Below, in pieces: positions 1-9,821 of a stretch of DNA of 64,000 nt. The stretch comes from Mesostigma viride. Lineage: Eukaryota; Streptophyta; Mesostigmatophyceae; Mesostigmatales; Mesostigmataceae. The stretch's first letter is position 1; every line of letters starts with the position of its first letter. The notes below the pieces were generated by a model. It made no database searches. It worked only from the letters and a program-made list of their open reading frames with translations, and was not told where the DNA came from. A program made the translations under genes and the position numbers. Where the stretch lies: contig RPFO01000643.1 of assembly GCA_009746045.1 (NCBI GenBank), positions 947,089 to 1,011,088 on the forward strand, in the 5' to 3' direction.

Positions 1-4
1 CTCC

Positions 5-1336
5 TTGCTCTTTGAGTTGCATGACTTAGCTGCTCACCAGGGTGGTAAACGGGTACGGGACCTAGTAGCCCGCTCTTACTACTGGCCTTCCCTTTTAAAG
101 GATGTAGATGAGTATGTTAGAACCTGTCAATCTTGCCAGGAGATGAAACCCAACAATGTAGGACAGATAGCAGAGCCTAGGACCTTACCTGATCCCATCA
201 TGCCGTGGGACTCCATTATGATGGATTTTGTAGGACCTTTTAGGAAGAATGATAGAGGTAACGCCCAGATCCTTGTTTTTGTAGATCGTTTTACTCGTAT
301 GTGTCATCTCGTGCCGTGTCCCTTAGAACTCACCGCACGCGATTGCGCACGCCTATACCTTAATAACGTATATAGATATCATGGTTTGAGTAGGCAGTTT
401 ATTAGTGATAAGGATAAGTTATTCACTTCTGATTTTTGGCAGCAGTTCTTCGCTGCTATCGGTACCAAGGTCACCTTCGGTACTGCCTACCACTCCTCCT
501 CGTCTCATTTAGTAGAACGTTTGAATAGGGTAGTGGAAGAAGCTCTGCGTCACTATGTGAATGGCTCTGGGAGTGATTGGGAGGATTACCTATGTTTGGT
601 AGAGTTTTCCCTTAACAATTGCCCTCAGGCTGCGCATGGTTATACGCCCTTCTTCCTAGATACTGGTAGACAACCTCTTACCCCTACCTCTCTTTTAGCT
701 AGTCCTTTAAGGGACAAGGATGATGTGTCCCGGGATACTGTAGAAGGTGTGCAGGCGTTATTAGATAAGATGAAGAATGCACACGACAACGCTATTGCAG
801 GGTACCATAGGGCGCAGGCCAAATACCTTGCTAGGTTGCGTGCCTCATTAGATAGAAGAGCACCTGAGATAGAAATAGGAGATTTAGTCTTAGTAGAAGG
901 CCCCCGTGTTGGCCGCTTCGCTCATAAGTTCGAAGCTGAACTGAAAGTGAAACTTAGGCCCGCCTTCTTAGGACCTTTCCGTGTGTTGTCTAGAGTAGGT
1001 AATTTTCTGTATGAGATAGATATTCCTACCTCTTGGCAGACCCACTCTCGCACCTTTCATAGAAGCCAGCTGAAGCTCTATCATCAGAGCACGTTCGCTG
1101 GTAGAGAATTGGCCCCTGCCCCTTTAGAGCATAACCCGGATACTGGTGAGGTAGAGGATGAGGTAGAGGGTATCGTGGCCCATAGAGATATCAAAAAAGG
1201 CCGCGGTACCCAGCGCCAGTATAAGGTGAAGTGGATGTATGCTCGTAGTGAGGTAGATAAGGTCTGGTATACTGAGAGTGAGCTAGATGGGTGTAGTCGC
1301 CTGCTGCAGGAGTATAAAACCCTGCATAAGCTCTAG
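5..1336 (+). CDS. Retrotransposon integrase with C-terminal chromodomain (3' end of pol)
   Basis: This catalyses insertion of retrotransposon cDNA into host chromatin. An H2C2 zinc finger sits at residues 6-46 (two His, then Cys-x2-Cys). The DDE core follows: Asp in MMDFVGPF, Asp in ISDKDKLFTS and Glu in HLVERLNR. The usual motif just before that Glu is altered here (YHSSSSHLVER). The last ~60 residues look like a chromodomain (EVEGIVAHRD, YKVKWMYA, WYTESEL), which in this family directs integration by binding modified histones. The ORF is open at its 5' end and is surely the C-terminal part of a longer Pol polyprotein, so the first Met is not a real start. It overlaps the next ORF by about 50 nt in another frame. 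Confidence 0.92.
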   Translation: MLFELHDLAAHQGGKRVRDLVARSYYWPSLLKDVDEYVRTCQSCQEMKPNNVGQIAEPRTLPDPIMPWDSIMMDFVGPFRKNDRGNAQILVFVDRFTRMCHLVPCPLELTARDCARLYLNNVYRYHGLSRQFISDKDKLFTSDFWQQFFAAIGTKVTFGTAYHSSSSHLVERLNRVVEEALRHYVNGSGSDWEDYLCLVEFSLNNCPQAAHGYTPFFLDTGRQPLTPTSLLASPLRDKDDVSRDTVEGVQALLDKMKNAHDNAIAGYHRAQAKYLARLRASLDRRAPEIEIGDLVLVEGPRVGRFAHKFEAELKVKLRPAFLGPFRVLSRVGNFLYEIDIPTSWQTHSRTFHRSQLKLYHQSTFAGRELAPAPLEHNPDTGEVEDEVEGIVAHRDIKKGRGTQRQYKVKWMYARSEVDKVWYTESELDGCSRLLQEYKTLHKL

Positions 1337-3722
1337 TTGTAGACCTTCTCCTCTCTTATGTTATGTCTGCTGTCGACGGATGGTTGGTTGTCCCCCCCCT
1401 CCGCAGCCGTCATGTCAGAGCCTACCCCTCCGGCTGAGAGCTCGCTGCCGTCCCCGCCCCCCGGACCCTGAGCTGTATTTCGAGGCCCTTCCGGGCCGCT
1501 GGGTGTCGCGATCTAGTTACCCGGGTGGCGTGGTGCAGCCGGCCCTTCAGGCCCAACATGCGGGCTTAGTCAGGGCGGCCCTCTTCGGGGTCACGTGGTA
1601 TGGTCCTTCCCCTGATGAGCCGCACCAGCTTGTCCTGCACGGGTTCGATGATGCCGGACACTGTTTGTTGGGGTGTGGTTCCAGCTGTCCCGCCTTGGGG
1701 CAGATAGATGCGGTTCTCCGGTGTTGCCGTGTGTTCTCCTACCTCTCCACTCCTGTGGGCCGTACCTGCCTACGGGAGGTGTTCCCGTGGCTTCCAGCTG
1801 AGGGTGATGCTGAGGTAGACGAGAACCCCTGCGACCTTTTACGGGCCGTAGAGTTCATGGAGATAGCTGATCAGTCGGCGGGACTAGCGGTTAGTGGTCC
1901 TACCCCTTCGGGCGCCCCAGCCGAGGTACATTATACTCCAGATTATTCTGCCTCGAGCGCTGCGTCCGCCTCCTCGGCGTCTGTTCCTCCCTCTCCGGTC
2001 CCGTCGTCCCCTCGGTCGACCCGGGATGTCGCAGTGGAGCCTACCCCTTCGGGTTTGCCTGATCCTCTTTCGGCGACGGTCTCGGCTATGCAGGCTCAGA
2101 TCCAGTCTTTGACCACGGCGTTTGGGGCCTTCCTTGCGGCCCAGGCGCAGGTCCCGGCCACGCCGGCTGGATCCGCGCCCCCTACCCCTTCTGTCGCCCC
2201 GGCGACTACGGCTTCGCCCGCGCCCCCGCCTGCGCCCGCGGTCGCTGTGGTTCCGGCGGCTCCTGCGACTCCTGCTGCCTCTGCGCCTGTTACCGCTGTA
2301 CCTGCGCCTACGCGGGAGTCTCCTGCCCCTGTTAGCTCGCCCTCCGTCGCTGCTTCCGAGCCTCCTCCCGCTCAGGCGCAGACGTCGCGGGGTTTCTTTG
2401 GCGATACTAGCGGGCTTCCCAGACTTTGGGAGGGTGGTCCTCCGCAGAGGATTCCGGTTCCTGACTGGGGCCTGGATGGTAGTCAATCTTATGCAGGACT
2501 GCCTGTCCCTACGGGCCCCATTTTCAACATGTGGCCTGAGGGTGCACCGGCAACGGAGACCGGCGCGCCTGCGTCGTTGGCGGGTCCGTCACGGCCCTCT
2601 CTGGCTTCGGGTCCGGCGCGACCTCCTGTTTTACCAGTGCCCCCTGCGTCGGTGTCGGCTCCTGCCCCTGCGTCAGCCCCTGCTCCGGTCCCTCCTCCTT
2701 CGGCCTCGCGGTCTTTGGCCGCGGTTGTTCGGTCCACCGGTCAGGATCCTCGCGCCACCCGCGCTGCCGATTCCCTCAGGGAGTTGTCCCAGGGTGATCG
2801 GGACAGGGCTCCTTCTGTGGTGCACGCGACGCCGGAGTCGCGTGACACGCCCATTCCGGGGTATGGTATGTCCGCACTCGCCTGCCGACAGTGTGACCTG
2901 CCGCGCGCCTCTGCTGAGCTTGCCATCTCTCCCATGTCCTATGGGTTCTCCCAGGTGTGTCGGGCGCCCCGGGATCGTGGCCTACCCATTGAGACTGATC
3001 GGCCTCCGTTCGACATGGTTATTTTAGCTGATCCGGTGTTCGAGGGTGAGATCCTGGTCCGGCGCGTCCTGTATCGCTGGGCGAGGCGCCACAACGACTT
3101 GGACACCTACGGTGGGTTTCAGTGGGCTTACCCTCCCCCTCTGGGCATTATGGCTTCGGATGCCCTTACAGTAGAGTTTCCTGCGGTGCCGGGTGCGGCG
3201 TACACTACGGTCCTCCAGCCCATCCTTGAGTGGGATGCCCGCCGCCCGGCGCCTATCCCGGGCCAGGGTCTAGACTCCCGCGGTCACCCTCCTCCTCGTG
3301 CCAGCGACTACCTAGAGACATTCGGGTCGCGACAGTGTGTTCGTCGGTGGCGCTCCCGCGAGGTTCGGCACATCCGGTTGTGGCCGTCCAACGTGGAGCC
3401 CCTGGTGGACCTGTTCTTCCCGACGGGTATGCGCCCTCGGATTCGGTACCATCGCCTCCTCCTGCGGGCCCTTTGCCTGATCGCGGTAGAGCCTTTCCTT
3501 CGCCTCTTTGCCTGTGGCTTTCTGGACTGGGCCCGTGGCCAGGTCGTCCTCACGCAGCATAGGTATTACTGGGCCTTCCTGGGCCTCTTTCCTGACGGCG
3601 TGTGGGCCGATGTTTTCCTCACTGTAGATAGGCATGACAATGTTGAGGATGTGGCTCACTACCAGGCCTACCTGGAGGTCCTGCTGGCCTCTCGTGGCAC
3701 TTACCAGACGGATGGCCACTAG
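1287..3722 (+). CDS. Extra 3' ORF of the chromovirus, Pro/Ala-rich, unknown function
   Basis: An 811-codon open frame lies between pol and the LTR, where most Ty3/gypsy elements have no gene. The N-terminal third has a compact part (residues ~66-190); the middle (~215-500) is dominated by Pro, Ala and Ser; the last ~250 residues are again globular, with many Trp, Arg and aromatic residues. No Cys-His knuckle, protease motif or clear membrane anchor is visible, so neither a Gag nor an envelope role can be shown. The ATG at 1287 lies within the integrase. A more natural start is ATG 1412, which runs 19 codons in another frame to TGA at 1469; a one-base slip in the C-run near 1455 would join it to the long frame. 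This is either a frameshift mutation or recoding. Confidence 0.6.
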   Translation: MGVVACCRSIKPCISSSCRPSPLLCYVCCRRMVGCPPPPQPSCQSLPLRLRARCRPRPPDPELYFEALPGRWVSRSSYPGGVVQPALQAQHAGLVRAALFGVTWYGPSPDEPHQLVLHGFDDAGHCLLGCGSSCPALGQIDAVLRCCRVFSYLSTPVGRTCLREVFPWLPAEGDAEVDENPCDLLRAVEFMEIADQSAGLAVSGPTPSGAPAEVHYTPDYSASSAASASSASVPPSPVPSSPRSTRDVAVEPTPSGLPDPLSATVSAMQAQIQSLTTAFGAFLAAQAQVPATPAGSAPPTPSVAPATTASPAPPPAPAVAVVPAAPATPAASAPVTAVPAPTRESPAPVSSPSVAASEPPPAQAQTSRGFFGDTSGLPRLWEGGPPQRIPVPDWGLDGSQSYAGLPVPTGPIFNMWPEGAPATETGAPASLAGPSRPSLASGPARPPVLPVPPASVSAPAPASAPAPVPPPSASRSLAAVVRSTGQDPRATRAADSLRELSQGDRDRAPSVVHATPESRDTPIPGYGMSALACRQCDLPRASAELAISPMSYGFSQVCRAPRDRGLPIETDRPPFDMVILADPVFEGEILVRRVLYRWARRHNDLDTYGGFQWAYPPPLGIMASDALTVEFPAVPGAAYTTVLQPILEWDARRPAPIPGQGLDSRGHPPPRASDYLETFGSRQCVRRWRSREVRHIRLWPSNVEPLVDLFFPTGMRPRIRYHRLLLRALCLIAVEPFLRLFACGFLDWARGQVVLTQHRYYWAFLGLFPDGVWADVFLTVDRHDNVEDVAHYQAYLEVLLASRGTYQTDGH

Positions 3723-4099
3723 ATAGAGGGCCTTAGGCCCGACCTGAGGGTGTTGTCCCTCCGGTATGTAGAGTCGCCCTCATATTCTGGCCAGTTGGTT
3801 GGCTGTTCTTGGTCCTTAGCGCTGATGTGTTTACTCTGTGTGTCCTGCCCAGTGCCGTCCCCCCCGGCCAGGACTCCGTTCCAGGCAGTTAGGGGAACCT
3901 ACCACCAGGCTTGGTGCTGGCTAACCCTACACCACCCGGCGTGGTGGTGGAGACCGTGTGAACTATTGGTGCTTTGTATCTGGGATGGTCTATCGATTGT
4001 GTTGGTATGTGCTGGGTGCGTTAGGATTATTTTCCTACCCCTCTGGTTCCCTCCTCTCTGCGTAGGGAGAGGGCTCCCTACCTTTTGTGGGGGGGGAGG

Positions 4100-4670
4100 T
4101 GTTACGTCGCGTAACAATTCGTTGTAGTTACGGACGTAAATTAGGTCCTTGGCCTCGGTTGTTCCTAGGTTACGTGCAGTTCTAGTTTGGACATGATTGT
4201 CCCCGTAACAGTACTGTGGTATAGTGGGTGCCTTTGGGCGCCGCGCCGCGTACTATATTAGTGGTCCTTATCCTTTTGTAGAATGTAGTGGACAGGCGTG
4301 CATCTGTGCACCTGCTTGTGTTTCTGTGTTTCTGCAGGCGAGGGCCAGGTCGGCCCGAGCCTGTTGGACCGTTGGTGACCATTTATGCACGTTCCACTCC
4401 TTGTGTGGTCACCCGGCGTGTGTTAAATGAATTAGCACATATTAGCTTGGGTCACGGCAGTTTAGTTGTGTTTCCTTCCTCTTTTCCTGGAGTAAACGGG
4501 TTTGATTAAATGGTCTATGGCATATTACAGTAGTACATATGTAAATGCATTGAGATCTGGTTCGTCTCGGTCGTCTTTCGCTAGGGGTGTATATAGAAGC
4601 AGCCTCACTAGTTTAGGTAGTATCAGGACAGGTAGAGGTAGAGGTGGCGGCCGAGGCTTGCGGCGTAACA
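4100..4670 (+). repeat. 3' LTR of the chromovirus (571 bp)
   Basis: It starts TGTTACG directly after a G-rich purine tract and ends CGTAACA, a perfect 7-bp terminal inverted repeat with the canonical TG...CA ends. The first 17 bases are themselves palindromic. A TATA box lies late in the LTR. The 5' LTR is outside the window, so identity between the two LTRs, the usual dating measure, cannot be assessed. Confidence 0.85.
4590..4596 (+). promoter_or_regulatory. TATA box within the LTR
   Basis: TATATAG stands about 75 bp before the end of the LTR, a position consistent with an LTR promoter. Only the motif supports it. Confidence 0.45.
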
Positions 4671-5183
4671 TGAAGGTTCCTTTACTCTGTACTGGCACCC
4701 ATGTGACACCGTCGGTAACGTGTTTGTTAATAAATTAATGGCCAGGGGCATTCCGTCGCATGCAGATCGACAATTTGCTAAACAAAATATGCTAAAAAAA
4801 AATTTCAAATAAACACAGTTGCTCACATGCAGTCCCTGCGCCTCCACAGGTTGCTCCATGAGATTGCCTTTGCCTGCCCAGCTTGAGTCACGGCATGCAG
4901 CTCTTGGCAGAATCAACTGCATATTCAAGTAGTCCGCTAAGTGGCATGATATAGTCACAGAAGAAAACATGCCGTCAACCGAGTGGGAATCTGATAAGAT
5001 AGGTGATATTGCTTGGTCTCCCTCTAAAGGCTGCGTCACTGAGAACCTGCTGCATCCTGTTCACAGTACCCTTTGCAGGCCTTGACGCGCACTGACTCTA
5101 CAACGAATACAGCCAGATGTCCATAGCTCCACGGGTCGCAGGTTGATGGCGAGTGGGAAGGACATGCTAGCAAGGCTGCTCAC

Positions 5184-5693
5184 TTATTTGCAGGGGTAGC
5201 CAATGAGTACCTCTTGCCAGCAGGTGTTCGGCACGGTGTTGTACAACCATGAAAGCCATAACAAGGCGAGCATGTTGCCAAGGGCGGCCACGCTGGCCAG
5301 AAGCGCACAGAAAATCAGAATGCCCTTGATTTGCTCCCAGTCGACGAGCAGGTTGCTGTAGGAACCTTCGTACAAACCGTCCTCGTCTCTTTCCTCTGGG
5401 GGAGGCCCCCAGTTTCTGCGTTGCTCAGCCGCCTGCTCCGACTCAGAAGAGGGACCGTCTTTTCCTGCCTGGGTTGCCATTGAAGGTCTGCTAACTCTGC
5501 TCACTGGTCGCAGGCTGCGAAATGAGCTAGCATGGCTTGTTCTAGGTATGGCAGGAAATAGCTCCGTCCGAGGTAGGCAAGGGCCATTTAACCTAGTCGA
5601 GCAGTTCTGATTCGAGCATCGTACATCGCTCTTTAGACCGTGCGCAATTGGGCGAGCAAGCACAACAGCTTGTAGATGAGGAAGGGCGACCAT
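5184..5693 (-). CDS. Small membrane protein, probably plastid-targeted
   Basis: This is a 169-aa intronless frame read from the ATG at 5693. Residues 1-71 are rich in Ser, Arg and Pro, with few acidic residues, and end in RPSMATQ; this looks like a chloroplast transit peptide with cleavage near the second Met. The remaining 98 residues are acidic and charged (GPPPEERDEDGLYEGSYSN), then form one long hydrophobic stretch (about residues 124-151) and a short tail with two Cys. If the transit peptide is wrong, translation could start at ATG 5480 and give a 98-aa tail-anchored protein. I do not recognise the family. The frame is open upstream of 5693 but has no further ATG. Confidence 0.5.
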   Translation of the reverse strand: MVALPHLQAVVLARPIAHGLKSDVRCSNQNCSTRLNGPCLPRTELFPAIPRTSHASSFRSLRPVSRVSRPSMATQAGKDGPSSESEQAAEQRRNWGPPPEERDEDGLYEGSYSNLLVDWEQIKGILIFCALLASVAALGNMLALLWLSWLYNTVPNTCWQEVLIGYPCK

Positions 5694-6409
5694 TTGGTAA
5701 TTCTTAATGGCGTGCGTAGCAACTCTTGAGGATTGCTTAGCCCACTGAGGAGATGCGATGATTAAGCAAATGCTGCAAGTACGCAGGTTGATTTTTGAGG
5801 CAAATGCCTCGCTCACGAGACTCAAGGTTCAGCTCAAATGGTTGTATGCAGATCACGAGCAGGTGACGCTAGCTTCGTTGGTGGCCTGATCATGTCCATT
5901 AGGCCATAGCCAGAAGCCGTGGGAAATATCTCTCCCTGTCGTGACAAGAAGAGAAAAAAAAGGATCTTCGCTGCCAAGTGCCTACCGCGGGTGACTGCCA
6001 CGAGGCAATTCCTGAGCGGGGCGTTTTAAGTAGTCAACATCCCCTGGCCCGTCCTAGCCGTTGCTGAACCGGCGCCGCGCCCGCGCCCATGGGCGGGTAG
6101 CGGGCCAGGGGTTGGCTGGTCGCTCGCCCAGCTAGCCGGTAGTCGGAAGACACGCCATGCACCGACCACTTGCCCATCAAACACGAACACAAAATACCAA
6201 GAGGACGACATCGATGCGTTGACAGCGAAGTCAGGTCAGCATCGTCGCTCGGGAGCGTCTTCCTGACCCGTATAATGTTGGCAGCATCTTGAAAAGAGGC
6301 CCAACGTGATCGCTGCTGATCCGCGTTTAGTCAGCTCTCGCCGCTGCTTTTTATTTGCCGTTGGGCTCAATCTTTTTCGCTCGGGGATTGCAACGTAGAT
6401 TCGGCAGCG

Positions 6410-9400
6410 ATGCCGCTGATCTATAGTTTGGTGGCTCGCGGGCAGACGGTCCTAGCCGAGTATACCAGTTTTTCAGGGAATTTTGCGACCGTCAGCCTAC
6501 AATGCTTACAGAAGCTGCCCCCGCAAAACAGCAAGTTTACGTACACATGCGATAAGCATACATTCAATTTCCTTGTGGAGGATGCCTTCAGTAAGTAATT
6601 TTGCCTCAGGGTTATTGGATGGTCTCTTAAACCAGTAGTTACCTAGTATTTTTGCAAGAGTATAATATTATTGCCATCAGGATAGCTTAATTGCACCAGC
6701 AACCTAATAGCTCGTTGTCACGTGGCCTTTGTATTCTCCTGTCTTCTCGTGTGGCACAGCATACTGCGCCGTGGCAAATGAAGAGTTTGGACGGCAGATT
6801 CCCTTTGCTTTCCTCGAAAGGGTTCGAGATGACTTCGTCTCTCGTTACGGCGAGAGGGCAAAGACGGCTATTGCGCACAGCTTGGACAAGGAGTACGGGT
6901 GCGTTACAAATATTTGAATTTCTGCACGGCGAGTCGCCCGGGGAGCCTAATACGTACTCGTCCATCTAGGGTAACTCTAGGCAGCCTCTAATGAAAAACT
7001 TCTGTTTTCTTGTGCCAATCTGGACGGTACTTGTAGGTATGACAGGAGCTCATCTCTCGGTTAATGGGCATGGCTTATTGAACCAGTTATCAGCATGCTT
7101 AGGCACAGGCAACCCCTCCCCACCCCTCCCTCCCCCTGCCTTTGTTTTAGCGCGTAAAAATACAAAGTCATGTCAAGGTCATAAGAAGTACGTGTGTTTT
7201 GTCCATCGGACAACATAAAGAATGACTCCCCGCGGGTACTTGCGGCGCCAGATTAAAAAGATTCCTACCAGCATGCATACCTGTCTTGGTCCCTTATTAC
7301 ATCACGGTTGAGCTTATCCATCAGTTTGAATTGTGTTCTATATCCAGCCATGTGGAATATAGAATTGGTTTGAAGAAAACTCTCTTAAGTACACCCCCCT
7401 CCCCCCCCCCCCCCCCCACGTTTAAGATTCTCAGGTTTAAGATCATGAGCCCCTGTATTTGACCTCTACTAGTAGTATAATTGTAGTAGAACGTAGTAGA
7501 ACGTAGTAGAATCGAATCACAGTAGTAAGATTATTTAAGATCATGAGCCCTGGATTGGTCGGACCCCAATCTTAAACGTGTGTGGGGGGGTGTAATATTT
7601 GTGAAGTCCAGCCTGTTGACGATTTCGAGCTTTCTGCCTGGCAACCCGTAAGCCTCCTGTGTGCAAGCTGACTTTTGGAATTAGATGTGCTTAGCGGTTT
7701 ATTTTATGATGCTTTGATCTCAATACTGTAGTTTATTTGGAGATTATGCACGGGGCATTGGCAGACTGTCGCTATGTTAGGTCCTGGTAGGCAGTAGTAT
7801 TGTTTGAACCTGCCTTTAGCTGCAATATATATGCCCATCTGGCTTGTTAGCCCTTCAGTGATGGCGGTCATGAGGAGCATTTCACGTAGTATGCTAGCGC
7901 TTGGATGTATGTGGTGCTGTGGTAAAGGCTGTGCTGTGGTAAATGCTTTGTGGTGCTGTGGTAAAGGCTTTTGATGGCGGCCCGTTTCTATGCTTGTTGT
8001 TTGGCATGAATGGGCCAACTTTAAGATCCCGCTATTCCCGATCACTGCGCTCAAAACCTCTCTCCCTTTTTCTCTCGGCCCCCTTCGCTTTGTGGACTTG
8101 CTTTCCCCTCGATTATTGCTCTCATGCGCGCCCCGTTCTGGCTTGGTATATTTGTCTTGTGCTTGCTGTTACCTCTGCCCCATGCTCGCCCTCACCTTTG
8201 CTGTGTTTCTTTCTTGCACTCATGCTCGGCTCGTGCTGGCGTGTCCCTTGGCCGCGTAGCCCCAAGCTGAAGGAGCACATGGTGTTCTGCACGGACCACC
8301 CCGATGAGCTGAACAAGGTGGCCAAGGTGCAGAAGCAGGTCACCGACGTGAAGAACATCATGATGGAGAACATCGAGAAGGTGCGCGGGGCTTGTAATAG
8401 TGGTATTAGCCATGATAGGACGTGCCTGGCAGTCCAAAGTGGGGTTGGGTATAGACGCCAACGTGACTCACACCATGCTGGAGAATATTTTTCAAGGCGC
8501 GCGGCGATAATTAGTAGGCCCAAGTTCACAGCACTAACAACACACCGTGCCTAATAAATCAGAAGGGTGCTATACAGAGTCACCGTTGGTTTGTCCCCCT
8601 ACTTGTTTGCTCGTGATACTGACACATGGTTGGTTTTTGGTTGGGGTCCCCCGCTGACCTCGTCCACATCGCCCACTCTGCCTCACCCTGCCCTCTTTGT
8701 GCCCTCTCTGTGCCCATTTGTATGTCGTATGTGTCCCCTCATCTGCGCAGGTGCTGGACCGGGGTGAGAAGATTGAGCTTCTGGTGGACAAGACCGAGAC
8801 GCTGCGCTTCCAGGTAAAAAAAAATGGACCGGTCCCTGTTTTACTGTTTGACACACCGTGTTCTGTTAGTCCTTACCAACGCGTTTGCTCGGTATTTACG
8901 ACTGCAGGGCCCTTCAAAGGTCTGGGCCATGGAAGCTCGATATGTTTGGATGAATCTCAGGTACAAGCCTGGGAGGAGAAAGGGTATGGTAGTAGGCTGT
9001 TGCAAGGCGCTGGCGTGGTATGACATATCAATAAGGCATATGGCTGTTCTCCATTCATTTCCATCATCCTGAACTACTCGACCAACGCGGATAAGATAAG
9101 CGCAGGCTCGAGGCACCATAGTCCGGATTCTTCCAGATTTCTGGCCTGCGCTCGTCTATTTGATATGGCTGTCATGGGTATGCTTGTGTCTTGGACATGA
9201 ATGAGGCAACCAGTGCAGGCACTGCATTATTGCAGTATAGTGACCATGGCATCCATGACACAACCAGTGCAGGTCAGAGATCTGGAGGATCCGGACCATG
9301 GTAGCTCGAGGCATGGTGCGAGGTATCAAAGAGACAACCAGCGAGGTATACTTGTACTGTGGCTCGGGTGTATGGATGGGAAAGGAGTTAGGTCTTACAA

Positions 9401-9821
9401 GTGGTGGCGTGTGGGAGGTTTGGTATCAAGTCAGTGTGAGTGTGATGGTGAGGTGCCCATAATTGTGTGTTATCTTATTGCGTGCGCATGATTTTGGAGT
9501 TTTTCGTATTGGCTGTTACCGGGGTGCCCATTGTCTTGGTTTCATGGGGTGTAATTGCTCTGTTGCTGCTTTCAACAAGACTGACTTTGTCTGTTTATTC
9601 CTTGCCCCACGCTCTCGGTCCTGTTCTTGCGACTGGGGATGTTAATGGGATGTCTGTGTGAATGTGTGCAGGCGGACAACTTCCACCGGACAGGCCGGCA
9701 GTTGCGGCGGAAGATGTGGTGGCAGAACCTGAAGATGAAGATCATCGTCGTCGCCATCGTGCTCATCATCATCCTCGTCATATTCTTGGCTCTCTGCGGC
9801 GGAGTCTCCTGCCTGAAATAG
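6410..9821 (+). CDS. VAMP7 (VAMP72 type): VAMP7-like longin R-SNARE, complete, five exons
   Basis: Exons are 6410-6590, 6760-6898, 8260-8380, 8751-8813 and 9672-9821. All introns are GT-AG, phases are consistent, and the product has 217 aa, the usual length for the family. Residues 1-~115 form the longin domain ([39 protein letters not shown]). Residues ~122-180 are the SNARE motif, with the zero-layer Arg151 in [12 protein letters not shown] basic [10 protein letters not shown] stretch precedes a C-terminal membrane anchor (~190-211) and a short lumenal tail. The protein drives fusion of endosomal or secretory vesicles, pairing with three Q-SNARE helices. The region after the longin domain (GPKLKEHM, ENIEKVLDRGEK, RRKMW) is close to plant VAMP72. 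Intron 2 (1361 bp) holds a MITE and intron 4 holds dispersed repeats. Confidence 0.95.
7392..7592. mobile_element. MITE-like element with C/G-run terminal inverted repeats, in VAMP intron 2
   Basis: The left end starts CACCCCCC, passes through a long C-run and then reads CACGTTTAAGATT. The right end mirrors it with AATCTTAAACGTG, then a G-run and GTG. Both ends are flanked by TA, which fits a TA target-site duplication of Tc1/mariner-type elements. The interior has two copies of AAGATCATGAGCCC and a short tandem of an 11-bp unit (about 7480-7510). No coding capacity is present. The C-run makes its exact length doubtful. Confidence 0.6.
9060..9340. repeat. Dispersed repeat family, two facing copies in VAMP intron 4
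   Basis: Around 9064-9160 is one orientation (CTCGACCAACGCGGATAA, CAGGCTCGAG, GTCCGGATTCTTCCAGAT, CTGGCCTGCGCT). At 9225-9330 is the opposite orientation (CAACCAGTGCAGG, AGAGATCTGGAGGATCCGGA, CCATGGTAGCTCGAGG). The same blocks recur at 11345, 20928, 37085, 38975, 63300 and 63800. Together the pair can form an imperfect stem. Confidence 0.6.

Larger units (their letters stand above)
1..4670 (+). mobile_element. Ty3/gypsy chromovirus LTR retrotransposon, 3' half (5' end outside window)
   Basis: The order integrase, chromodomain, extra ORF, purine-rich tract and LTR is that of a Ty3/gypsy element of the chromovirus branch. Gag, protease, reverse transcriptase and RNase H must lie upstream of base 1. 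A purine-rich tract at 4088-4099, just before the LTR, is the likely plus-strand primer. The 3' LTR is bounded by a perfect 7-bp inverted repeat (TGTTACG / CGTAACA). The integrase frame is open, so the insertion may be young, although the 3' ORF seems to need a frame correction. The target-site duplication cannot be checked because the left end is missing; the 5 bases after the LTR are tgaag. Confidence 0.9.

Noticed and set aside
1884..3027. Arg-rich frames of 200-300 codons overlapping the retrotransposon 3' ORF
   Set aside because: They are shadows of a GC- and codon-biased frame; the composition is only Arg/Pro/Leu.
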